From positions 1 through 9,793 of the forward strand of contig PXDP01000344.1 in assembly GCA_003565035.1 (NCBI GenBank): DNA of 9,793 bases, read 5' to 3'. How positions within the stretch are numbered: position 1 is the stretch's first letter; every line of letters begins with the position of its first letter. Position numbers and translations under genes: made by a program. Shown piece after piece: positions 1 to 6,455 of the stretch. The DNA comes from PVC group bacterium. Lineage in GTDB: Bacteria > Verrucomicrobiota > Kiritimatiellia > SS1-B-03-39 > UBA6053. The notes under the pieces were generated by a model, which saw nothing but the letters and a program-made list of their open reading frames with translations, ran no database searches and was not told the origin of the DNA.

Positions 1-58
1 CTTCGCGCGTCCTGTCCGCTGCAAAAGGCCCGCCGCAGGATGCGGCGCCTCCGGATGT
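1..58. repeat. Intergenic repeat, copy A (cut by window edge)
   Basis: This segment matches 300-357 at 57 of 58 positions; the single difference is position 44 (G) against 343 (C). It contains a short stem, GCCGC (32-36) with GCGGC (42-46) around the loop AGGAT, extended by one C-G pair. The substitution at 343 breaks this stem in the other copy. The upstream half of the unit (the GTACCT-GA-AGGTAC part seen in copies B and C) would lie outside the window. Non-coding on both strands as far as I can tell. Confidence 0.8.
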
Positions 59-94
59 CTCTCACATCGTCATCGTAATCCCCCTCGCCCCATG

Positions 95-149
95 GCGGTA
101 CCTGAAGGTACACGCACTCCGAAGGGGCTTCGCGCGTTCTTTCCGCCGC
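95..149. repeat. Intergenic repeat, copy B (diverged 3' half)
   Basis: The first 31 bases (95-125) are identical to 267-297, and the match continues through CTTCGCGCGT before it decays near 138-149. Two hairpins are visible: GTACCT-GA-AGGTAC (98-111) and CGAAG-GGG-CTTCG (120-132). The unit is palindrome-rich and short, like REP/BIME-type intergenic elements. Whether it is dispersed in the genome cannot be judged from here. Confidence 0.75.
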
Positions 150-266
150 CACCCTTCCTTTCCTTCGTTTCCTTCTGTTAAAAACTCTCCTGCCTCACAG
201 CATCAGTGCCCTTCGGTGTGATCAGTGGTTCTCTTTACGGAGCCTCTCAGCCCATCCTGTCCCAAA

Positions 267-357
267 GCGGTACCTGAAGGTACACGCACTCCGAAGGCGC
301 TTCGCGCGTCCTGTCCGCTGCAAAAGGCCCGCCGCAGGATGCCGCGCCTCCGGATGT
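267..357. repeat. Intergenic repeat, copy C (most complete copy)
   Basis: This copy joins both halves of the unit: 267-297 equals the start of copy B and 300-357 equals copy A with one mismatch. Hairpins are GTACCT-GA-AGGTAC (270-283) and CGAAG-GCG-CTTCG (292-304). It therefore defines a unit of about 91 bp with at least two inverted repeats. Weak open frames overlap it on both strands, but they are low-complexity, arginine-rich and without recognisable motifs, so I treat the stretch as non-coding. Confidence 0.8.
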
Positions 358-525
358 ATTCGACCCTCTCCCCCGCACATTCGCGGGCCGGCTCTGCCAC
401 CACGCCGCTGGCGTGGCAAGTTTGCGGGTTTTTCTTCTTTATCCGTGGTCCGGCAGGGTGATCTGTGGGACTACTTATCTGGCTGCGATTGCCGGGTTTC
501 AATTTAGTTTACAAGCTAGTTTAAC
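358..525. other. Gene-free spacer with ATCNGTGG words
   Basis: No credible gene lies here. ATCCGTGG (441-448) and ATCTGTGG (461-468) lie 20 bp apart and resemble ATCAGTGG (221-228) on the far side of repeat copy C. Near the right edge, TAGTTTA occurs twice (505-511 and 517-523) in an AT-rich stretch, which may mark the left limit of the AT-richer restriction-modification segment. No promoter is clear. Confidence 0.4.
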
Positions 526-555
526 TTTTCCATTGCCTGCTTGGCCAGAGGAAAA
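526..555 (-). terminator. Stem-loop just 3' of the restriction endonuclease gene
   Basis: Three bases past the endonuclease stop codon, TTTTCC (526-531) pairs with GGAAAA (550-555). Inside this, GCC (535-537) pairs with GGC (543-545) around the loop TGCTT, separated from the outer stem by a small internal loop. In the minus-strand transcript the hairpin is not followed by a clear U tract, so it is a weak candidate for an intrinsic terminator or an mRNA 3'-end stabiliser. Confidence 0.35.
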
Positions 556-558
556 CGA

Positions 559-1512
559 TTAGGATGAGTAAGGGCCTAAAAACCGATGCCCGTTGAAATG
601 GATCAGGTGCGTCGGTGAATCGGCAACCCAAACTTCTGTTTCCCATGAGATTTCGGAGATATACCGGCTAAGCTGTGAACGGGAGGGAAACGCCGTTACA
701 TATACGATTCCGGAAACCGGGTTTGCAAAAAGTTTTGAGAGTTCATGATGGCGTTTTCCATCCACAGGACCATGGCTGGTAACCGCTTCAACCAAGACCA
801 ACCAGTTTTTCTGTGAAAAAAACAGGATAACATCCGGCATTTTTCCGTGGGGATCCACCTCAATACCTAAACGCTTGAAAACACTATCATCAAAATGCCC
901 CCATTTTTTTCCAGTATCTCCCACATAGACCAATTCACTTCCTGGCACAAAAACCGGAGCAAACTCTTCAATGATTTTCCGAATCAGCTTGTTGTGATTC
1001 CCGGGACTTAAATGAACTTTCCCATTGGGCGTCAAAATCGGAATTTCTTCAAGACTTCGCTCATTTGCATATTTTGATACCAGGGTTTCAGTTTGCGATA
1101 AAAACACAGCAAGCTTTTGGTCCCATGCATCTCCACCATAAGATTGGATAATCTGGAGTGCCTGAGGTGTGACCGAATACACCGCATTAGGACTGTTTAC
1201 AGCCCGATCAGGCTTATCCGGATTGTAAACACAAATCCCCGCGTCACAAAACTGGTGCAATGTTTGGCGGCGAAACGTCTCCCGAGTGTTGGGAGCGTAA
1301 TTCTTTTTATACTGTACCTTTACCCAATCCATAATCGGCGTAACACCGATCAGAACCGCTTCGGCCTCAGTCCATGATTTGTCAGGAGTCAGGTTCAACA
1401 ATGCCAGAAGCGTAAGCGCTGAACGTTCATTCAACTGAGCCTTTGGGAGCCCGAGAAACTCAAGCAGGTGTATGGTCTCTTTAATTCGTTTATCCCGTTT
1501 TCGTACACTCAT
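559..1512 (-). CDS. Type II restriction endonuclease, BsuBI/PstI family
   Basis: A 317-residue protein recognised by the conserved C-terminal half of BsuBI/PstI-type endonucleases: YVGDTGKK (196-203), PDVILFF (226-232), KNWLVLVEAVTSHGPVD (235-251) followed by KRHHEL, then WETEVWVADSP (290-300) and HLIHFNGHRFLGP (302-314). The N-terminal ~150 residues look helical, matching the family's DNA-binding N domain. The family cleaves double-stranded DNA with a PD-(D/E)XK-type fold; D227 and E242 are the likely metal ligands, but the usual lysine two residues after the glutamate is V244. Characterised relatives cut CTGCAG; applying that specificity here is inference. The ATG lies inside the methyltransferase stop (ATGA overlap), with AGGTGG (1520-1525) seven bases upstream, so translation is probably coupled to the methyltransferase. 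Length and motifs look intact, so the enzyme is probably active. Confidence 0.93.
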   Translation of the reverse strand: MSVRKRDKRIKETIHLLEFLGLPKAQLNERSALTLLALLNLTPDKSWTEAEAVLIGVTPIMDWVKVQYKKNYAPNTRETFRRQTLHQFCDAGICVYNPDKPDRAVNSPNAVYSVTPQALQIIQSYGGDAWDQKLAVFLSQTETLVSKYANERSLEEIPILTPNGKVHLSPGNHNKLIRKIIEEFAPVFVPGSELVYVGDTGKKWGHFDDSVFKRLGIEVDPHGKMPDVILFFSQKNWLVLVEAVTSHGPVDGKRHHELSKLFANPVSGIVYVTAFPSRSQLSRYISEISWETEVWVADSPTHLIHFNGHRFLGPYSS

Positions 1513-2990
1513 AGATCCACCACCTTCCGATCCAACTCTTCAGGAGAACAGCCCGGATGATCGACAGACCACTCCCCCAATTTTATCAGGGTTTCACGGT
1601 CTGGATATTTAAGCTGTCTCAGGTCTGTTGCATTCACCTGTGTGTGTCCATTGAAGCCTCTGAAAAATTCATCCACGATACTTGAGTTAAGAAAAACGCT
1701 CAGTCCTCTCGCCAAAAGCTCAGGCAATCCGCATTTATTGAAATGAAAAACATTCAGGTGGTTTTCAAAGCCAATAAATTTATCCTCCGGAAAACTGTCT
1801 CGGCTGACAAACGAAGCAACGATCCGCTTCTTTTCTTCTTTCGATGACAGCCTCCGAACCACACAATAATTCCCCGAAGGATACAGCCATTTTTCAACTT
1901 GCGGGGCCAAGTGGATCGCATTCGGTTTTTTTGACCCGGGAAGCGGCCAAGTCACCCCCGCTCCTTTAAAATGACAGGGATACAACAAAGGCACACAGTC
2001 ATAGTCGCGAATCGGCCGAAGGTGCTCTCTCAGACGGAAATCAACCACAGGTCCCGTCGAAACTTGAATTCCGATCTCATCCAGTGTGCATCTGAAGTTT
2101 TGATGGTAAAAATTCAGGTTGTCGGATTCAATCCTTGGAATATGAAAGTATTTTTCAGCATCTTTTTCAAAAATAATCTTATCAAATGAGTATGAGGATG
2201 CCTCGATATCCTCAAAGCGTTCATCTGTTGAACGCGAAATCGTCACATCACCTTGCTGTCCGTTTTTTTCCAAATGAAGTATAATGTTCTCCTGAAGAAC
2301 CTGGTCATTCTTGAAGGCACTGGTTCTGGATTCAAACAAATGGATTTGTTTTATTGCGGTGTTTTTCAAAAGATACTCGCGAAAAGGTCTGTAATAATTT
2401 CCGCTGCAAAAACTGCGGGGTATAATCGCGACAAGATTGGCATTGTCCAAACATAACTCCAGACTCAAGACCAAAAAAGCCGTGTATAAATTCACTGTCC
2501 GAACCCCGAGCAAATCCATGGCTTTGCGATGCAATGAGCTGGAAGCAATTTTTTTGTAGGGAGGATTTAAAATAACATGCGTATATGAGGGAACCGTATT
2601 GGAAAATAACCCATCGGTTAAATGGCGCACGGTTTCAAGAATGAAATCTGTTTCATGAATCCTGTACTGAAAGTGCTTGTCCTGACGGTATGACTCCAGT
2701 GAGTCGTTCAGATATGGAATCAACACACTGTCAAGTTCATAGGTGTCCAGCTCAAGTTCTGCAAAATCAAATCCGTCGCCCTCTGCCCACCTTTCCAGAA
2801 ATGCGGTTGAAAGAGACCCTATTCCAGCTCCGGCATCCAGAAGTTTGCAGGCTTTGGAGGTTGAAGGAAACAAACCCACCATAAATTTCGCTATGGACTG
2901 GGGTGTAAAATACTGACCGAAGCGGGACTTATGTTCCGCTTTGGTTTTCCTGGAGACGCTTAACCTCTTTTCCTCAATTTTGGCAATCAT
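1509..2990 (-). CDS. N6-adenine DNA methyltransferase of the BsuBI/PstI-type R-M system
   Basis: A 493-residue SAM-dependent DNA methyltransferase, expected to protect host DNA from the endonuclease encoded immediately downstream. Motifs follow the gamma order: motif X-like GQYFTPQSIAKFM (25-37), the SAM-binding motif I LLDAGAGIGSL (50-60), the catalytic motif IV NPPY (142-145), and a motif VIII-like AIIPRSFCSGNYYRPF (188-203). The C-terminal ~250 residues would carry the target-recognition region. NPPY is typical of adenine-N6 enzymes, and the M.BsuBI/M.PstI type methylates the A of CTGCAG; that exact target is inferred from the partner gene. The gene is read before the nuclease, an order that favours protection first. 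Base composition is clearly AT-richer than polA 53 bp upstream, suggesting transfer as a module. The ATG at 2990 has AGG eight to nine bases upstream. No controller (C) protein gene is present. Confidence 0.93.
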   Translation of the reverse strand: MIAKIEEKRLSVSRKTKAEHKSRFGQYFTPQSIAKFMVGLFPSTSKACKLLDAGAGIGSLSTAFLERWAEGDGFDFAELELDTYELDSVLIPYLNDSLESYRQDKHFQYRIHETDFILETVRHLTDGLFSNTVPSYTHVILNPPYKKIASSSLHRKAMDLLGVRTVNLYTAFLVLSLELCLDNANLVAIIPRSFCSGNYYRPFREYLLKNTAIKQIHLFESRTSAFKNDQVLQENIILHLEKNGQQGDVTISRSTDERFEDIEASSYSFDKIIFEKDAEKYFHIPRIESDNLNFYHQNFRCTLDEIGIQVSTGPVVDFRLREHLRPIRDYDCVPLLYPCHFKGAGVTWPLPGSKKPNAIHLAPQVEKWLYPSGNYCVVRRLSSKEEKKRIVASFVSRDSFPEDKFIGFENHLNVFHFNKCGLPELLARGLSVFLNSSIVDEFFRGFNGHTQVNATDLRQLKYPDRETLIKLGEWSVDHPGCSPEELDRKVVDL

Positions 2991-3043
2991 GTCTTATACC
3001 TACCACTACAGAGAAAACTAAACAAGTGAATACAACATGATAT
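2991..3043 (-). promoter_or_regulatory. Possible R-M promoter in the polA-methyltransferase gap
   Basis: The 53-bp gap is AT-rich. Read on the minus strand it contains TATAAG (2993-2998), a good -10 hexamer, but only two bases before the methyltransferase ATG, with no convincing -35 at 17 bp. If used, it would give a nearly leaderless mRNA. The overlapping word TAGG could instead be a Shine-Dalgarno. There is no hairpin terminator after polA, so read-through from polA is an alternative source of expression. Confidence 0.25.
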
Positions 3044-5821
3044 TTAGTGCGCATCGAGCCAGTTGGCCCCGGTCCCCATCTCAACCACCACCGGCACCTC
3101 CAGGCTCAGCGCATCGCGCATAGCTTCCCTGATCTGCGGCATCAGCGTGTCCGCCTCCTCCTCCGCCAGATCAAAGACCAGCTCGTCGTGCACCTGAAGC
3201 AGCAGTTTGCTGCGTGTGTTCTGCTTCCGCAGCAGCTCGTCCACCGCGATCATCGCCCGCTTGATCATGTCGGCGGCCGTGCCCTGAATCGGTGAGTTGA
3301 TTGCCGTCCGCTCCGCCCCCTGTCTCACCATCTGATTCCGGGAATCAATATCCCGGATCACCCGCCGGCGCCCGCAGAGCGTTTCCACATACCCGCTCTT
3401 CCGGCAATCCTCCACCACCCGGTCCATGAACGTCTTTACCCCCGGGTACTGCTTGAAATACGCCTCGATAATCTCGCCCGCCTCCGTGCGCGGAATCGAC
3501 AGCCGCTGCGACAGTCCGAACGCGCTGATCCCGTAGATAATCCCGAAATTCACCATCTTCGCCTTGCGCCGCATCTCGGAGGTCACCTCCTCAAGCGACA
3601 CCCCGTACACCTTCGCCGCCGTGGCCGCATGAATGTCGAGTCCGTCTTTGAATGCCGCAATCATTCCCGGATCCTGGCTCAGGTGCGCCATAATCCGCAG
3701 TTCAATCTGCGAATAATCCGCCGCCAGCAGAGTAAAGCCCTCCCCCCGCGGCACAAAGGCCTTGCGAATTTCCCGGCCCAGCTCCGTGCGGATCGGAATG
3801 TTCTGCAAATTCGGGTCAATCGACGACAGCCGCCCCGTCGCCGCCCCCGTCTGCAAGTACCGCGTGTGCACCCGCCCGGTTTTCGAATGCACCTGCTTCG
3901 GCAGCGCATCCACATAGGTCGACTTCAGTTTCCCCGCCTCCCGGAATTCCAGAATCACATCCACAATCTCATGACTCCCCGCCAGATTCTGCAGCGTCTG
4001 CTCGTTGGTGCTGTACTGACCCGTTTTGGTCTTCTTCGGTTTGTCGACCAGCTTCATTTTTTCAAACAGCACCACCCCCAACTGCTTGGGACTGTTGAGA
4101 TTAAACGTCTCCCCGGCGATCTCAAACACCCGGGCCTCCAGCTCGGTGAGCCGACGTCCCAGCCGTTCGCTGAACGCCCCCAGATCGGCCGTGTCCAGAT
4201 GAATGCCCTCCAGCTCCATGCGGGTCAGCACCGGCACCAGCGGCATCTCAATCGTCTCAAACACCTCAAGCTGCTTTTCGTTTTTAAGTGCCGGGAGCAA
4301 AACGTCATAGAGCTGCAGTGTGATGTCCGCATCCTCCACCGCATAGTCCGTCAGCCGATCCAACGGCACATCCCGCATCGTGCCTTGCTCTTTGCCTTTG
4401 GGACCAATCAGCTCCGTAATCGGAATCGGCACATAGTTCAGCTTCACCGAGGCCAGATCATCCATACCGTGCCGCTGATCCGGCTCCAACAGCGCGTGCG
4501 CGATCATCGTATCCGCGAACGGCCCCGCCACCTCCACCCCCTTCGCAAACAGGACCCCCAAATCAAACTTCAAATTGTGGCCGATTTTTAACAAGGTTTC
4601 TTTACGGAAAAACGGCGCCAGTCCCTCCAAGCGCTCCGCTTCGTTCTCCGGCGAACAGGCCACGAACCACCCGCGTCCCGGCCGGTCCGAAAAGGCCACT
4701 CCCACAATCTCCGTGTCCAGCACATCCAGGCCCGTCGTCTCCAGATCAAAGCACACCTGTTCCGCCGCCAGCAGGGTCGGCAGCAGGGCATCCAGTGCCT
4801 CCCCGCTGTCAATCAGCCTGTAGTCATGGGGAACATCCTTCAGCGATTTCCGATCCGGCACCGCCAGCAAAGGCAGCTCCGGCGCATCCTGCGTGAACAA
4901 ATCCCCCTGCACCTCCTTCGGCGCCTGACCCCGCCCCGCCGAAAACCCGTCCCCGAACAGCCGTTTGCCAAAACTGTTGAACTCAAATTCAATAAACAGT
5001 TCCTGCAGGGCCTGCGCATCCGCCTCCCCGCGAATCAGATCATCCGGACCGCTCTCCAGCGGCACGCCGCAATTGATCACCACCAGTTGGCGGCTCAGGC
5101 GCGCCTGATCGGCGAATTCCTGCAGCTTCTCCCGGTTTTTACCTTTCACCTGCTCCACATTCTCCAGAAGAGACTCCACGCTCCCGAACTCGGCAATCAG
5201 CTTCTGCGCCGTTTTCGGACCAATCCCCGGCACGCCCGGAATATTGTCCGAACTGTCGCCCATCAGCCCCAGAATATCGATCACCTGCTCCGGCCGCTCG
5301 ATCCCCCACTGATCCTGAATCTCCTTCACGCCCAGCAGCTCAACCTCGCCCCCCTTGCGGCCCGGCTTGTACATAAAGGTGTGCTCATCCACCAACTGAC
5401 CGTAATCCTTGTCCGGCGTCACCATGAACGTTTCCTCATAGCCCTCCGCCTCCGCCCGGCGGGCCAGCGTGCCGATAATGTCATCCGCCTCATAGCCGTC
5501 CAGTTCAAGCACCGGGATCCGGAAGGCCGCCAGCAGACGCTTCACATCCGGAATGGCCAGCGCAATATCCTCCGGCATTGCATCGCGCTGTGCCTTGTAC
5601 TCGGGAAAAATCTCATGCCGCTCCGTCGGTGCCGAGGTGTCAAACGCCACCGCGATATGGGTCGGATTCCGATTGTCCAGAATATCCAGCAGGGTATTCA
5701 CAAACCCGAACAGCGCCGAAGTGTTCCGACCCGCAGAGGTCAAAATCGGCCGGGTGATAAAAGCAAAGTGAGCCCGGTAGACCAGGGCCATTCCATCCAG
5801 AAGATAAAGCGTTTTAGACAT
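3044..5821 (-). CDS. polA: DNA polymerase I
   Basis: Family A DNA polymerase for Okazaki-fragment processing and repair synthesis. Residue numbers count from an upstream in-frame TTG at 5833; subtract 4 for the chosen ATG. The 5'-nuclease domain (~1-300) shows AFDTSAPTERHEIFPEYKAQR (63-83 region), YEADDIIGTL (114-123), TPDKDYGQLV and GDSSDNIPGVPGIGPKTA (192-209). The 3'-5' exonuclease retains all catalytic motifs: FDLETTG (D363, E365), HNLKFD (N420, D424) and YAVEDAD (Y497, D501), so proofreading should work, unlike in many relatives. The polymerase has motif A AADYSQIELR (D706), the O-helix RRKAKMVNFGIIYG (K759, F763, Y767) and motif C QVHDELVFD (H882-D883-E884). F763 corresponds to the E. 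coli Phe762 type. About 925 residues, like E. coli PolA. I chose ATG 5821 because the protein then opens with SKTLYLLDG, as usual; neither start has a strong ribosome-binding site. It is divergent from the HIT gene across a palindrome-bearing spacer. Confidence 0.97.
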   Translation of the reverse strand: MSKTLYLLDGMALVYRAHFAFITRPILTSAGRNTSALFGFVNTLLDILDNRNPTHIAVAFDTSAPTERHEIFPEYKAQRDAMPEDIALAIPDVKRLLAAFRIPVLELDGYEADDIIGTLARRAEAEGYEETFMVTPDKDYGQLVDEHTFMYKPGRKGGEVELLGVKEIQDQWGIERPEQVIDILGLMGDSSDNIPGVPGIGPKTAQKLIAEFGSVESLLENVEQVKGKNREKLQEFADQARLSRQLVVINCGVPLESGPDDLIRGEADAQALQELFIEFEFNSFGKRLFGDGFSAGRGQAPKEVQGDLFTQDAPELPLLAVPDRKSLKDVPHDYRLIDSGEALDALLPTLLAAEQVCFDLETTGLDVLDTEIVGVAFSDRPGRGWFVACSPENEAERLEGLAPFFRKETLLKIGHNLKFDLGVLFAKGVEVAGPFADTMIAHALLEPDQRHGMDDLASVKLNYVPIPITELIGPKGKEQGTMRDVPLDRLTDYAVEDADITLQLYDVLLPALKNEKQLEVFETIEMPLVPVLTRMELEGIHLDTADLGAFSERLGRRLTELEARVFEIAGETFNLNSPKQLGVVLFEKMKLVDKPKKTKTGQYSTNEQTLQNLAGSHEIVDVILEFREAGKLKSTYVDALPKQVHSKTGRVHTRYLQTGAATGRLSSIDPNLQNIPIRTELGREIRKAFVPRGEGFTLLAADYSQIELRIMAHLSQDPGMIAAFKDGLDIHAATAAKVYGVSLEEVTSEMRRKAKMVNFGIIYGISAFGLSQRLSIPRTEAGEIIEAYFKQYPGVKTFMDRVVEDCRKSGYVETLCGRRRVIRDIDSRNQMVRQGAERTAINSPIQGTAADMIKRAMIAVDELLRKQNTRSKLLLQVHDELVFDLAEEEADTLMPQIREAMRDALSLEVPVVVEMGTGANWLDAH

Positions 5822-5888
5822 GAGCGCACTCAAGCATTCCCGCGCCCCGCGCGAAAGCCTTTTTCGTCAAAAAACCCGAGGCTGATCG

Positions 5889-5907
5889 TTTTCCGATCAT
5901 CGGAAAA
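5889..5907. promoter_or_regulatory. Palindromic operator candidate, proximal to polA
   Basis: A perfect inverted repeat, TTTTCCGATCATCGGAAAA, with 9-bp arms and one central base (5898). Its centre is 77 bp upstream of the polA ATG. It repeats almost exactly at 5921-5937. Size and symmetry suit a dimeric helix-turn-helix repressor or a folded-RNA element. Extra GATC words flank and separate the two copies (5884, 5895, 5909, 5926). The binding factor is unknown. Confidence 0.55.
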
Positions 5908-5920
5908 TGATCGGCCACCT

Positions 5921-5937
5921 TTTCCGATCATCGGAAA
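5921..5937. promoter_or_regulatory. Palindromic operator candidate, proximal to the HIT gene
   Basis: TTTCCGATCATCGGAAA is a perfect 17-bp inverted repeat identical to the core of the 5889-5907 palindrome. The two centres (5898, 5929) are 31 bp apart, about three helical turns, so bound dimers would sit on the same DNA face. It lies 104 bp upstream of the HIT start codon, placing it to affect both divergent genes. A dispersed intergenic repeat is the main alternative. Confidence 0.55.
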
Positions 5938-5998
5938 CGCCAGGGAAACGCACAGAAAGATCAGCCATGCCGGCAAAGAATCCCTGAAACAAATATTG

Positions 5999-6015
5999 CA
6001 GTTCCAGCGGAACTG
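5999..6015 (+). promoter_or_regulatory. Hairpin in the HIT gene leader
   Basis: CAGTTCC (5999-6005) and GGAACTG (6009-6015) form a perfect 7-bp inverted repeat with a 3-base loop AGC; in RNA, G-U pairs could extend it by about three pairs. It ends 17 bases before the HIT ATG at 6033. It could be an operator or a leader hairpin affecting translation. It is followed by only a short T run, so it is a poor terminator. Confidence 0.4.
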
Positions 6016-6032
6016 TGGGAAGATTTTCCCCT

Positions 6033-6425
6033 ATGAGCACTATTTTCACAAAAATTATCCGAGGCGAAATCCCCTGCGCAAAGCTCTTTGAAAACGAACA
6101 CTGGCTGGCCTTTCTGGATGTCCGCCCCATGGCCCGGGGACATGCGCTGCTGATTCCCAAGCAGGAAACCGATTACATTTTTGATCTGGACGACGAGCGC
6201 CTCTCCGAAATGCTGAGGGTTGCCCGCCCCATCGCCAGAGCAATTGAATCCGTCATCCCCTGCCGGCGCATCGGCCTGATGGTCGCCGGACTCGAAGTGT
6301 CCCACTGTCATCTTCACCTGGTGCCAATACAGACGGTGGGGGATCTGAATTTTGCCAATGCCGCCCCAGCGGACCCCCAATCCCTGCAGAATCTTGCAGC
6401 CGAAATCCGATCGGCTCTGGCCTGA
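6033..6425 (+). CDS. HIT-family (histidine triad) nucleotide-binding protein
   Basis: A 130-residue cytosolic protein of the HIT superfamily, whose members hydrolyse or transfer nucleoside phosphates (HinT-type phosphoramidase, Fhit-type dinucleoside polyphosphate hydrolase). The start is typical: TIFTKIIRGEIPC, then AFLDVRPMARGHALLIPK (26-43). The signature triad is H91-C-H93-L-H95-L-V in VSHCHLHLVPI; the middle histidine is normally the nucleophile. The normal family spacing and full length suggest an active enzyme, but the substrate cannot be told. I prefer ATG 6033 to the in-frame GTG at 6015, because the extra residues (MGRFSP) are not family-like, the GTG sits in a hairpin arm, and GGGAAG (6017-6022) lies ten bases before the ATG. 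It is followed after 30 bp by the beta-CASP gene, probably as one operon, and is divergent from polA. Confidence 0.95.
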   Translation: MSTIFTKIIRGEIPCAKLFENEHWLAFLDVRPMARGHALLIPKQETDYIFDLDDERLSEMLRVARPIARAIESVIPCRRIGLMVAGLEVSHCHLHLVPIQTVGDLNFANAAPADPQSLQNLAAEIRSALA

Positions 6426-6455
6426 CGCACCCATCACCCCCCCTGGAGACACAAG

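Noticed and set aside
203..502. Small frames on both strands over the left repeats
   Set aside because: Arg/Pro-rich, built from repeat DNA, with no ribosome-binding site of note and no motif.
503..3022. TTTAGTTT (503-510) and AAACTAAA (3015-3022) as inverted terminal repeats of an R-M element
   Set aside because: Only 8 AT-rich bases match and the flanks diverge at once; no target duplication is seen. Chance is a sufficient explanation.
3629..4591. 320-codon open frame opposite the central part of polA
   Set aside because: Same reason: a low-complexity Arg/Gln/Leu/His composition and no motif, created by the third-position GC bias of polA.
4826..6091. 421-codon open frame on the plus strand opposite polA and the divergent spacer
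   Set aside because: It is antisense to a clearly real polA, rich in Arg/His/Leu/Gln as expected of a shadow frame in GC-rich DNA, and has no recognisable domain. It also crosses the polA-HIT spacer and overlaps the HIT start.
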